From the NCBI GenBank assembly GCA_964006375.1, contig OZ023265.1, forward strand, positions 16,001,752-16,065,751: a stretch of 64,000 bases of DNA, given 5' to 3'. A program made the position numbers and the translations under genes. The DNA is from Tillus elongatus. Taxonomy: Eukaryota > Arthropoda > Insecta > Coleoptera > Cleridae. The notes under the pieces were generated by a model. The model had not been told where the DNA came from and did no database searches. It worked only from the letters and a program-made list of their open reading frames with translations. This document shows, one piece after another, positions 22,401-32,442 of this stretch. Numbering within the stretch: position 1 is the stretch's first letter; each line of letters starts with the position of its first letter.

Positions 22401-23003
22401 CCGGGTCACTCGGATCATGATGGCAACGTTGCGGCAGACGCGCTTGCCAGGAGTGGTGCCGAGTGCGGCTTTATCGGACCAGAACCGGTGCTGGGAATAA
22501 CATCTTGCACAGCAAAACGCACCTTAAAAACCTGGACAGATAGAAGGACAATTCAATATTGGCAAAATCTTCCAGGATTAGCTCACTCCAAGGCCTTCAT
22601 AAATGGCCTGTCTGAGTCAAGGGCTAAGAAACTACTAGAGCTGAACAGACAACAACTGAGAACTCTAGTAGGCCTATATACAGGACACTGCCGCTTGCGG
22701 CATCACATGCACCGTATTGGAATCGGTCAGGAGACCGAGTGCCGACTGTGTATGGAGGATGACGAAACAGCAGAGCACGTGCTGTGTTCCTGCCCGGCAG
22801 CGGATAGGACTAGACACCTGCTCTTTGGCAAGGTAAAGCTTGCTCCAGAGGATCTGGATCGACTTTCGCCCACAAAGGTTATCGACCTCTGCAGGAGGCT
22901 GGATTTGTTGGGCGAAATATAAACATTAGGCGTGAGCCACAATAGACCGTTGGTCGCGGTGGAAGGTCCGGTATGGACCACTCACAAACAACCTAACCTA
23001 ACC
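19401..23003 (+). mobile_element. LOA-like LINE (LINE-A), 5'-truncated, best preserved element
   Basis: Flanked by TACCCTTGGTCC (19,389-19,400) and TACCCTTGGTTC (23,004-23,015), a 12-bp target duplication with one mismatch inside an older LINE-B copy. The insert starts within the endonuclease and ends after a short 3' untranslated region in ACAACCTAACCTAACC, with CCTAA units where many LINEs have poly(A). The frames on both sides of the insert rejoin to give LINE-B, which confirms the boundaries. Confidence 0.88.
19402..22922 (+). pseudogene. LINE-A ORF2: endonuclease, reverse transcriptase, RNase H
   Basis: About 1,170 codons in order. Endonuclease: NPRACIWIRNNL, GCDANSHHLAWG, SEPSCSDHAHILFEI. 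Linker: STWWNNNLEKLRREVRRLF. Reverse transcriptase: FQPFKSPGEDGVVPVLLQKG, LRPLSITSFLLKGLEKILD, AAFLDIEEAFNN, RRCPQGGVLSPLLWSLFVDD, QAYADDLVIMVRG (catalytic YADD) and KYLGVILDKKLNW. RNase H: CWYSDGSK, HQAEVYAIEM, KIYAYSQAAIKAL, WIPGHSDHDGNVAADALA. Cysteine motif CRLC..H..C at the end. Defects: a one-base loss at 19,733-19,736, a TAG at 20,461-20,463 and an RNase H Asp changed to Tyr in YAYSQAA. Downstream of the TAG 775 codons are unbroken. Confidence 0.93.
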
Positions 23004-23015
23004 TACCCTTGGTTC

Positions 23016-23262
23016 TTGCGAATAAACACCTGCCCCCGTCCCAAGTTCCACGCGGGATCCGTCCGTGAACCAGACAAGCGCGTCCCGCGGAATGCCCGGC
23101 GTCTCCTCCCGCCATGCCTCGCGGTCGGGTATTTCCCCTGTAAAATTATTTTCCCTGCAGATTCACAGGCTCGCGAAGTCTGACCTCATTTCAAGCATGG
23201 ACATCTCCACGATCTCCTGAATTTTGCAGTGGCCCATGCAGTCTGCGTTGATCTTCTACCAT
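23016..23262 (-). pseudogene. LINE-B, continuation right of LINE-A
   Basis: The minus strand matches 34,560-34,800: GLEMRSDFASL..ICRENNFTGE, REAWREETPGIPRDALVWFT and GTGAGVYS. Reading across LINE-A restores one RNase H frame with the piece at 18,646-19,400. Similarity ends near 23,262. Confidence 0.8.
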
Positions 23263-23519
23263 TCTACTTTGAATATCATTTTAAGCCCCTCTTTTTGTTT
23301 GTTAAATTGTGTTGATATTTATTATAGAATCAAGTTAGAATATTTTTTATATGTTATCTGCATATTCGGTTACACATCGAAAGAAATGGTTTATTTAATT
23401 TTAGTCCTATTTAAAAATTACGAACCTCCCTGATGTTTGCTTCTCTTTTATATACGACATTTTATAAAATGTTTTTTTTATGTACTCCTCACATTTTTCA
23501 ACATTTGCTTATAGGATGC

Positions 23520-23955
23520 TCAAACTAGCAACCTAATGAACATCCAGTCCAGCCAGAAACTCTTAATGAAAAAAATGAATATCTAAATAAAATGGCTGAT
23601 AAAGAAATTAACGATGAAATCAGGGCTTCCTTGGAGGACACATATGCTATGCAACGTTTGTTCCTGAACAATCCTGTTCCACCTTCTCTTAAGGTTATTG
23701 AAAATGAATTCTTCTGCAACCATTGGTAATTCATTGGCATTATAAGAAATTCATGGGCCATGACATTGAAGAATTGAGAAACATGTTTTTATTAAAAATG
23801 GAGAAAATTATTCTATGGGAGAAAGTTCTCTAAGGAACTGCTAACAACATGTAATGAGACCGAAAAACAATTGGCATGTGTAGGAATAATCACACAGTTT
23901 TTTGGCGAAAACTCGGACAAATTAATCGTTAAAATTGATGGGGTAAGTTATATAC
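23520..23955 (+). pseudogene. Decayed coding-like sequence, family unknown
   Basis: The plus strand holds a 60-codon stretch (NEHPVQPETLNEKNEYLNKM, EDTYAMQRLFLNNP, PSLKVIENEFF) then frame changes into HWHYKKFMGHDIEELRNM and KELLTTCNETEKQLACVGI..TQFFGENSDKLIVKIDG, ending at a GTAAGTT donor-like site (23,943). The composition is protein-like and unlike its AT-rich surroundings. I do not recognise the family. It may be a last-exon relic of a multicopy gene or of a transposon-associated gene. Confidence 0.35.
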
Positions 23956-23999
23956 CTTTTATAATTCGGACAAGTTCCACTTATATCTTTTTTACCATT

Positions 24000-24073
24000 G
24001 CAGGCTAGTCTCTATAGTCCTAGCCTGGCGTTCCCCATGATAGGCCAGGCTAGGACTATACAGACTAGCCTGC
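24000..24073. repeat. Long near-perfect palindrome
   Basis: GCAGGCTAGTCTCTATAGTC and the following CTAGCCTGG pair, with one mismatch, with CCAGGCTAGGACTATACAGA and CTAGCCTGC, leaving a ~15-bp loop. The right arm resembles the start of the LINE-B stretch at 34,518-34,552, so the hairpin may have grown from a LINE fragment. Confidence 0.7.
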
Positions 24074-24332
24074 ATTGGCACCATACATAATATACCACAC
24101 ACATCCATACAGACACGCACGCACACGCAAATATAAGAAATTGTGACAGCTGATTGAAATTTCATCAATTGTCTTCGATGTTGGAGACAATAACAATCGC
24201 AGAAAACAAAATTTGAACACATCCAGGCTGGAGGTAATAAAAAACATAAATGAAATTTATGTGTTCCTAAACAGCAAAATGGAGGTATGTGCACAGCAAA
24301 AGAACATTTTGGAAATGAAAGAGAGAAGAATT

Positions 24333-24825
24333 AAAATTGTAAGAGTGACAGGGATGGCACATCAGAGAAAAGAGAGCCAATCATAAGGAACGAAACCAAA
24401 GGACATTCATTTCCAAAATCATAACTTCATCGTCAACTCTGACTTCAAAAGCACTACTCAATTAACTGTCTAAAAAGTGAAGGAGTTCATTGCACTGGAA
24501 CTAGATACATTGGATGCATTGCTATTGGAACCATTATCATATTTGCAGCAAACGAAAATTTTGCAACTGGAATAAGGAACAGATTAAGATTGTAAAAGTG
24601 ACAGGAATGACAATTGACACATCTGAGAAAAGAGAACCAATGATAAGAAAAGAAACCAAAGAGCATCCATTACCAAAATCATAACTACATCTTTAACTTT
24701 GTCTTCATAAAGTCCAAAAGCACTACACTATTAAATGTCCAAAGAGTGAAGAACAGTTCACTGCACTGGTACTGGACACATTTAAGGCATTGCTGTTGGA
24801 ACCATTATCATATTTGTAACTTTTC
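24333..24825 (+). repeat. Diverged tandem duplication, ~255-bp unit
   Basis: Two units (about 24,333-24,560 and 24,588-24,825) share GTGACAGG, GAGAAAAGAG, CCAAAATCATAACT, AGTGAAG..GTTCA and GGAACCATTATCATATTTG. No coding motif is visible. Confidence 0.65.
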
Positions 24826-24934
24826 ATTTCCTCTAGGTTTAAGAATTGGCTGAATGACCTGCATGTCTCTTGAAAAAACGCCCAGACATTATTTCATTTT
24901 GAGAGGAACACATTTTCAAGCGAAAGTTAAAGCT

Positions 24935-25105
24935 GTTACTTCCTCCTAAAGGGAACTCTTTGCCGGCACATGTTTTTCCTTCTCCTCCGAACCTCCAAAC
25001 CTGCAAGTCCAGAATTAACAAGTTGCCTCTTTGCTCCTTGTCGACACCCACGGTACGATAGTATTCAGGCTATAAGCCCTCGTGTAGTGTTGTTAAAATA
25101 AAAAA
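24935..25105 (+). pseudogene. CR1-like LINE 3' tail
   Basis: This is a 3' end-only fragment: the C-terminal codons (NSLPAHVFPSPPNLQTCKS-like) followed by TGTCGACACCCACGGTACGA, an AGGCTATAAGCCCTCGT block and an A-rich end. It matches the tails at 32,000, 37,200 and 38,700 and is a strongly 5'-truncated insertion. Confidence 0.75.
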
Positions 25106-25649
25106 ATAGATTGTCAGTGTTTTTCAATAATCCGTGTTGCATGTCCTCCTCATTAATCTGGATAATGGAAAGTATACTATAATGCCTCAAATGTGTATAC
25201 CCGAGTCAACTCCAAATTTATGTCTCCTCTTTTTGATGACTTAAAAGATGGAGATAAAATTAAATCTTAGTTAGGAAAAAAGAACTACAAAGCCCGGTTA
25301 TTTAAACGGATGGAAAAATACTACCGAAAAAATCTACCACTTGGAATTTAATATAACAGTTGCAGAGGATATTTACTGGCTCCATTTGTTTCTAATGTTT
25401 TGAGAGCTTAAAGGACAAAGTTTGGATTTATGTTTCCGTTTGAAAGCATCTTTTTATCAGAGCGAGTACTTGCTGCTCCAAAGACGTCTTTATCTTTATG
25501 AAATTCAATTGAGAAACAGACTTTTCAGCTTATAGGATAGTCATCTATCATTGCTCGGAAACTGTATAAGATAACGTTATATTTTAGCATCAAATTAATT
25601 CAATTCCAATTAGTTACCTCCACATCGTCATGTGTGGAAATATCGCGTC

Positions 25650-26385
25650 GGCGACAAAAATTTCAAAAAATTGTTTCGCTTAAACGTTGTAGAAAGTATC
25701 AAAACATATAGAAAGCATGATTTGGGAACGAAATTTTTTTGTCTGTCGGTCTGTGTATCGGTCTGTCTGTATTTTTATAGCCATGAAATTTAGTATACAG
25801 TTAGTACTCGACAAAGGAGCGGTTCGGATGGTTTTTCCGTCAAATCGCTTTAGCGAGTAGGAGATGAATGGCGGGGTGATTTGGTGAAAATTGATATTTT
25901 GTCGTTAAAACTCGAGTAATATAACGTTTTAGGATTTATTTATTAGAAAACTTTTAATTTCATCAAACATCTGGTATTCTGTGCTAAAATTAAATTTGGG
26001 ATTGAATGTATGGGGGTGGAATATTGTAGACAAAAAATTCGATATTTTTTATTGCTAAAACGGCGTAAAAGGACTCAAGACATGTGGAAAACTTGATGCT
26101 AGAACGAAATTTTTTTTTGTCTCTTCGTCTGTCGTTCGGTCGGTCTGTTGGTATGTCGGCATGTACTTCTTTCTGTTAATAGGCGCAATCACTTTCGAAC
26201 GAATTAAGATGTCATCTTCAAATTTGGTATCCCGTTAGAATCCGGCAAAGGAACGCTTCTAATTGTTTTTAGGTAAGATCTCTTCAGCGGGTAGGAGATA
26301 AATAAGGGGCGATTTGGTGAAAATTAACATTTTTTTCGATAAAACTCGACTAACGTAACGTTTCAAAAGCTTATGGGTTGTAATG
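25650..26385 (+). repeat. Diverged tandem duplication, ~400-bp unit
   Basis: Two units share GAACGAAATTTTTTTGTCT followed by GTCTGT/GTCGGT runs, then CGAGTAGGAGATGAATGGCG against CGGGTAGGAGATAAATAAGG, then GATTTGGTGAAAATT and AAAACTCGA. Non-coding in appearance. Confidence 0.65.
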
Positions 26386-26389
26386 GGGG

Positions 26390-28720
26390 GTTTTATGAGC
26401 CTTTTACTTTTCTTTAAAACAAAGGTTTTTCAATAACTGTAAATTCTAATTATTGTTACTAAAATTTGAGTAATTATTCATTTAAGTATATTTTAGGGTC
26501 GGCAACGTTCGAGGGGCAGAACGTGTATCCACGTTTGCACCCCTTGTTACCTTGAAACAAATATTTAAGTTTTACGACCTTCAAGGAAGGTCGTGCCTAA
26601 ATTCATTTGGAACACTAAGACTGAGCATCTGGGTCAAATTCCCAGAATTTTACTATATATTCAGTCTTAGCGTATACCCAGTGACCCCAGTACATCAGAG
26701 TCACTCTATAAGAAACTGTTAATATGGACTCTAGTTTAGGGCTTCCTAAGCTAATAATAAAACCCAGCATCTAGTTTTTAAAATTACTTTAATACCAAAA
26801 AAAATAAAATTTATACAGATAACATTTTAAACACCTCAATAAATTTTAATACACCCTTTAATTTTCAAAGGTTCCGTATGATTAAAATTAAACAAAAGAA
26901 AACTTTCAATAATTTTTTGATAAAATTCCCTAATTCCAAATGTTTCTGTCGGATTAAAATTATACTAAAAACTCGAAATTCTAATTTCCAAACCTTAGAA
27001 TGGATTAAATGTTATACAAACTTGATACCGGTGAAAACTACATTGTTCTTGACCCCGGTATAATTTCCTAGTCTAATAATTGACTCTTTCTTAGCTTAAT
27101 TATAGCTTTCACTTATTTACCCCTTATTGGTCCCAGCTAAACTCTCATGACTCAAAGCCCTATCTCTTCCTCGTATTATAAAATTTCACAATTATTTCCC
27201 CATCCATTAAAATTCCTATCATGAAACAACACCTGAATTTTAATCTGATTTCATTCTTTCTGATTATAAGTCCAGCGCCCTACGGCTCAATTATCTATAC
27301 TAATTTAGCTTACAGCCCATATAATTCAAAATATACATACAATATTAGTTTTAAGAATTAATTCGGTACTCGAGACAGCTGACCCATTCATTCTTAATAA
27401 TATTAATAAAAAATTAGGGAACCTTTTACAAAAAAATTTCAACTGGAACGAACTCACCTAGAAAAATCCTAGGCTCTGTAGTCTGCCTTACCAGCCCCTA
27501 TGGCCGTTGAACCACGATCTTTCGCGATAACCGCCCTTTCAGACAAAAGCTAATTCTCTCACTGAAATCTCACTTATTGTTTCAAATTTACTTAACAGAA
27601 ACCCTTGACATTTATCGCTGCGGCGGCAACTGCCTAGCCCGGAGGCAGCCGCCTGAACACTGTCCTCTAGATACGTATTTTTTTCTGTCGCCGAGTCCCC
27701 AAAAACACTGAGTTTGCGGAAATTTTCTATTGCAACTCAAGTGGTCTATTTAGCGGTTACTTACCCGTCCTATCGTTGCCGGTGCCGTTTAGAATTACAT
27801 TTCCTTTTATTTTTGCACTCAATTGACCGTTGTACCTCACGCTTTAGCCGGCGGAGCTGGTTTTTTATTTATCAAATTAAATACCACAGAATTTCAACAT
27901 TGCTCGCGGTCTATATATTTTTATGCATATTATGCTGGATATATTTACGCCTAAAATATTTAGCTCTATGGCGACTTAACTTTTCTGAGATCAAATCACA
28001 CATTTTTGTATGTAGAAATATCATAAATCTAGATACTCAAACTGTAAGCACCTTGCTTACAGGGTACAGGAATACAAATATTTTCTTTGTAATCAAGTCA
28101 TGGGCCCTAAATTGTATCCTTGAGAATGACTTTCTGAAGATAATAAATCATTACAGCTATGTGGAAGATATGATTCAACTTGCAGCATTATTTTTAGTTC
28201 TTGACAGGGTAGCTTTGAAATTTATTTTGGAACAGATAGTTAATGGATGGGCTACCAACTAAACATTTTTTATAATCTAATACCTAAGTGATAAATTTGC
28301 AAACCATTTTCGCTCAATAAATAAGCATCATCTCTCTTATTAACCCAAACATTTCGAACATATCGAACGTCGAAAAGAAACCATATTGACAATCGTTGCT
28401 TATGTAATGATTGACAACAAAACAAAACACGTAAAACCGTGGATGAAAAGCAGCATTCTGAGATTGACGTATTCTGTTCGAGTCCAAACAATAGGTCACA
28501 TACACGAGGGTGATGGTCTCTGATTTCCAACGCCTTCTCTGGTTTAATCGAAGACTTAACCCTTACCCCCGAACATACGCAGAGGGTGAGGGAGCGATCT
28601 CTATTCAGTGAAGAGGCTTACGTAATCATTTAATCATTACACATGTCGATAGCGATTAAACTCAAGAATTTCGTTATTATCAGCAGCATATTTTGAAACT
28701 GAAATTTGTTGGAATAAAAT
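26390..28720. other. No gene recognised
   Basis: Mostly AT-rich, with a GC-richer patch at 27,480-27,720 containing an imperfect hairpin around GGCGGC..GCAGCCGCC. A 182-codon plus-strand frame (27,714-28,262) is long for such sequence, but its residues show no domain, repeat or signal peptide that I can recognise, so I do not call it a gene. Confidence 0.3.
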
Positions 28721-28726
28721 ACTAAA

Positions 28727-29025
28727 GAATTGGCAAGTACACCAATACATAGTACTAACAGTTGAAATTTTTAATGCAATGTTAACATTATTTGTGTTGT
28801 TAACTAAATTAGACTTGTGGCAAAGTGAATACTTGATTATGTCCTAATTTTATAGCCATTTACGGGAGAAGCTAAGCATTGTGAAACACCTCTAATATAT
28901 ATATTTTTTTACATAGATGCCGCCCTATAACCAACCAAACTATAGAATTGGCAAGTACACAACTACATAGTATTACCAGTTGAAAATTTTAATGCGATAT
29001 TAACATTATTTGTGTTGTTAACTAA
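28727..29025 (+). repeat. 218-bp tandem unit, one and a half copies
   Basis: GAATTGGCAAGTACAC occurs at 28,727 and 28,945, followed each time by ATTTGTGTTGTTAACTAAAT. The second half of the unit (GAATACTTGATTA..GCCGCCCTATAACCAAC) follows the first copy directly but reappears only at 30,176-30,300 for the second, so about 1.15 kb has been inserted into the second unit. Confidence 0.7.
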
Positions 29026-29377
29026 ATGATGAATTTGCACATTTTTTTATTCTCTTCTTATTCAATTCCCCACATTGTATAAAATCAATTGCCATATAAA
29101 ATTTAAATTTTTAACTAATAGTTTTCCTGTAAAAATATATAGATAATCAAAATAATTGTCTCCGCGCCAAAACGCAGCCGTAAACAAAGACGGTCTACTG
29201 TGACGTCACGATCCGGTATCGGCCAAACGAGTCTCGGTTACTCACACATAGATCCTCATATTATTAGTGTTTATGCGACTTACGTGTGCCGGATAGTTAT
29301 TGTTATCAACTTATATTATTGTTATATCTATATATCTATATACTATATACTCGTATTAATTATTTTAAAAACTGTAC

Positions 29378-29512
29378 AGCCGTATAGTATAGCTACAGAA
29401 CTTGGATCTGTCCAAGGACAATCTTATAATTTACCAAAAATTTATGTACTAGCAATGTTTGCGTTTTTTAGGAATTTCATGGGTGCTGAGCTAAAAGGAG
29501 TGAAAGCTGGGA
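29378..29512 (+). other. Exon-like fragment between splice-site consensuses
   Basis: A TTTTAAAAACTGTACAG acceptor-like site is followed by an open frame, SIATELGSVQGQSYNLPKIY then VLAMFAFFRNFMGAELKGVK and AGR, ending at the donor-like GTATGTGT (29,513). The family is not identified. It may be a captured host exon or a transposon exon. Confidence 0.35.
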
Positions 29513-29655
29513 GGTATGTGTCTGATATGAACCTTATTTTATCCTGTAAATATCTTTGTTGGATTTTATGTAGCAATTTCTTATAAAATATAATGTAAAT
29601 AAAAGCATAACCTCAAAATGTTCTCCATTCAAATAATTTACAAGAAAAACATACA

Positions 29656-29841
29656 CTATTTCTTCCTGATTTTCTCATCCTTAGGTACATTAAAGAATAA
29701 TTTGTTGGGGGTAGTTATTGTTGTGGAAGTACATTTGAGCACTATACAGCACTTATAATATTTATGTCCAGGCACTGTTATATCTTTCGCATTCTCGTAT
29801 TGTATTTCTGAATCTGCTGAAGTCATCACACAGTCACGCAC
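29656..29841 (-). other. THAP-like zinc-finger fragment (tentative)
   Basis: The minus-strand frame contains YKCCIVLKCTSTTITTPN followed by KLFFNVPKDEKIRKK and a stop. The spacing C..C then an FF-x-VPKD-x-x-x-R-K stretch resembles the start of a THAP-type C2CH finger, a DNA-binding fold found in P-element transposases and host proteins. The expected Trp after RKK is a TAG here, and the later Cys/His pair is absent. Confidence 0.3.
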
Positions 29842-30175
29842 TAAAATAGATTAAACACAACTTACTACCTTTGAACCTATATTATACACTAAACACCAAA
29901 ACTACTTAAAATTATGATAAAACTGCTCAGAATTCGATGCAAACACAACGGTATCACGCAGATGTACCGGATCGTGACGTCACAAACCTCATCACCAATC
30001 AGATCGCGTTTTCGCCCACCCTGTATTTTTGAATTATATTCAATATTTCAATGATGAATTACTAATTAGTGGTTCACTTTAGGGGGGGGGTTTACTTGTA
30101 GACATATATTTTTAGAGTATTTTGCTGTACTTTAAATACGTTTTTCATCAAAAGTAAATTATATGCAACTTCCTC

Positions 30176-30300
30176 ATTAGACTTTCAGACAAAATGAATA
30201 CTTGATTACGTCCCAATTTTATTGCTATTTACGGGCGAAACTAAGTATTTTGAAACAGCTCTAGAATATTTTTTACGTAGATGCCGCCCTATAACCAACT
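30176..30300 (+). repeat. Displaced second half of the 218-bp tandem unit
   Basis: GAATACTTGATTACGTCC through GCCGCCCTATAACCAACT matches 28,826-28,940 at about 85-90% by eye, completing the unit interrupted at 29,025. Confidence 0.7.
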
Positions 30301-30689
30301 AACGATTTTTTCAAATTACCAGCTCTGTTACTTTATCCCTACATGGGGACTATAGAAATAATGTAAAGCGAGATGTATTTTAACCATTACTGGAAATATA
30401 CCAGTTTCGTTCTCATTAGGCCTCATCAGTGCTCGCGATCAATATTAATCAAAATACCTTTAAAGTAATTTGGAATTCATGATCAATCGCCCGATTTGTC
30501 CACTGTTGAACATAGGCCCCCCTTATAACAGCCTAGCTCCGCATGTATTGAGTGCTCTGCATCCAGTTGCCGTTAATTTGTCATTAATTTTGTTTTGGAA
30601 ACGATGAGATGGAGCTCTGCACATTCTCTCTCTAGCCCCTGTAACACCTGCAAAGCGCAGGTTTGTCAAATAATGACCATTTATATTTA

Positions 30690-32072
30690 TGCGCTTCCTA
30701 GCAACTACAGGCCTATTTCTCTCCTTTCAGTCGTCTCTAAAGTGATGGAAAAGTATATAAACACCGAATTACTAATATTTCTTGATAAACACAGTATAAT
30801 ACACGACAGGCAGTATGGATTCCGTCAGCGCAGATCAACTGCCGACCTCCTTTCCTTTGTCACCCATTCTTGGAACAAGTCTATGGAACTAGACGGTGAA
30901 TCCCAGATTGTCGCTCTAGACATATCCAAAACATTCGACCAGGTCTGGCACGCAACGCTGCTTAATAAACTTGCGGCCTATGGCCTACCACCAAAACTAT
31001 CTACCTGGACAGCAAATTTCCTCTCTAACCGGAGCATTTCTGTTGTTGTGGATCACCATTCCTCTAAACTGTATCCAATTAATGCAGGGGTCCCTCAAGG
31101 TTCAGCTTTAACCCCTACTTTGTTTCTTCTCCACATCAATGACCTCCTCTCTAGCACATCCAACTCAGTTGACACTTACGCGAACGAGTGCACCCTCCAC
31201 TCAAATGTACAATATTCTAAGCCTGTCTCTTTAGACCAATTAGATGACGATCGCAAACTCGTGTAGAGTTCTGTCTCTGTGGATTTCCAAAAAATATTAG
31301 ACTGGGGAAGTAGAAATCTTGTACAATTCAACTCCACCAAATCTTAGTCTTGCTTTATATCTCATAAGAGATACAGCAGCCCTAGTTATTCAAAGTAATG
31401 AGTCCTTTTCACTTGTTGGCATTTCTGTGGATCGAAATCTCAATTGGCACCAACATGTCACATCAATTGCAGAAGCTACTGCTAAGAAATTAGATTTCCC
31501 CTTCCGGGCTCGCACATAGTTTTCACCAGTTAATCTCTATACATTATATACTTTACAAATAAAGCCAAACCTCGAATACTGCTGCCACATCTGGGGTGCC
31601 GCTGCCGCCTCTACAATTGCTATCCTGGACTCCATTCAGAAGAGAGCTATACGTCTCAGAGGTGACCCTACCCTCACCCAAAGGCTGCCATCCCTTGCCC
31701 ACCGACGTGCTGTTGATAACCTCACCCTCTTTAATAGATATCTATACGGGCACGGCTCAGAGGAGCTTTCTTCCATAGTTCCTCCACCTACTGCCCCCAA
31801 CAGATCTACCAGGGAAACAGAGCGAATGTACCCTTTTACTGTCCAGGTCATCGGACATAGAACATCTTGTTATGCTCGTTCTTTTGTCCGGAGGACTTCC
31901 AAGTTGTGGAATTCCTTGCCGGCATATATTCTTCCTTCTCCTCCGAACCTCTAAACCTACAAGTCCAGAATTAACAAGTTGCCTCTTTCCTCCTTGTCGA
32001 CACGCACGGTACGATAGTCTTTAGGCTGTGAGCCCTCGTGGTGCGTTGTTGAAATAAAAATAATAAAAAATG
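30690..32072 (+). pseudogene. CR1/Jockey-group LINE, 3' half
   Basis: From LPSNYRPISLLSVVSKVMEK through HDRQYGFRQRRSTADLLSFV, SQIVALDISKTFDQVWHATL, NAGVPQGSALTPTLFLLHIN, then VGISVDRNLNWHQHVTSIAE, the thumb and the C-terminal HRTSCYARSFVRRTSKLWNS block. The catalytic YADD reads YANE, so this copy is dead. Stops and frameshifts occur near 31,265 and 31,500. The 3' end has AAGTTGCCTCTTTCCTCCTT, the GTGAGCCCTCGTGG block and AATAAAAATAATAAAAAA. It is 5'-truncated just before the reverse transcriptase. Confidence 0.88.
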
Positions 32073-32097
32073 CCCTTTTCTTTCCAGTCAAGCTAAT

Positions 32098-32442
32098 ACT
32101 ACATACAGGCTTGAAGACTACTTCTCTGGGCTTTACTGTTGGGTTTCGTTCCTAATCAAAACATCATAACATAGCAACAGATTTGTAATTGTCATAATCT
32201 CGTATTAATTCAATTTTTATGTGTCTGAGGATGCTGTGAAGAAGCGAAACCGATTATAGAAACGTTAAAGAACATCCTAGAACATCTAAAATTCAGAAGG
32301 ACCACTTGCTAGCTTACGCGCTGGTTACCTGCTTTATTTGCAGAAACAAAACCCAACAGTGAAGCCAGAGAATTAGTTTTCATGTTTGTACATATTATGG
32401 ACCAGTTTCACCAAGTAAGAGCAACAACAATCAATTAATCCT
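32098..32442 (+). mobile_element. Short Penelope copy: 5' inverted tag plus terminal repeat
   Basis: An 8-bp repeat AAGCTAAT flanks it (32,090-32,097 and 32,443-32,450). The first ~45 bp (CTACATACAGGCTTGAAGAC through TACTGTTGGGTTTCG) are the complement of its own end, followed by the terminal repeat in sense orientation. A hammerhead-like core CTGAGGA with GCGAAAC is at 32,221-32,263, but stem III does not close. No ORF remains. Confidence 0.6.

Larger units (their letters stand above)
29160..30015. mobile_element. Probable small DNA element with CRE-containing inverted ends
   Basis: Outer ends are imperfect inverted repeats: AAAACGC, then TGTGACGTCACGATCCGGTA at 29,199-29,218 and its complement at 29,963-29,982. 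The right end reads, on the minus strand, TACAGGGTGGGCGAAAACGC, a transposon-like terminus. It lies in the ~1.15-kb insertion that splits a 218-bp tandem unit. Inside are two exon-like pieces: plus strand 29,378-29,512 and minus strand 29,656-29,841. No transposase is recognised. Confidence 0.5.

Noticed and set aside
27714..28262. 182-codon plus-strand open frame
   Set aside because: It is long for AT-rich DNA, but has no domain, repeat, signal peptide or codon pattern that I can recognise, and the first third overlaps GC-rich non-coding-looking sequence.
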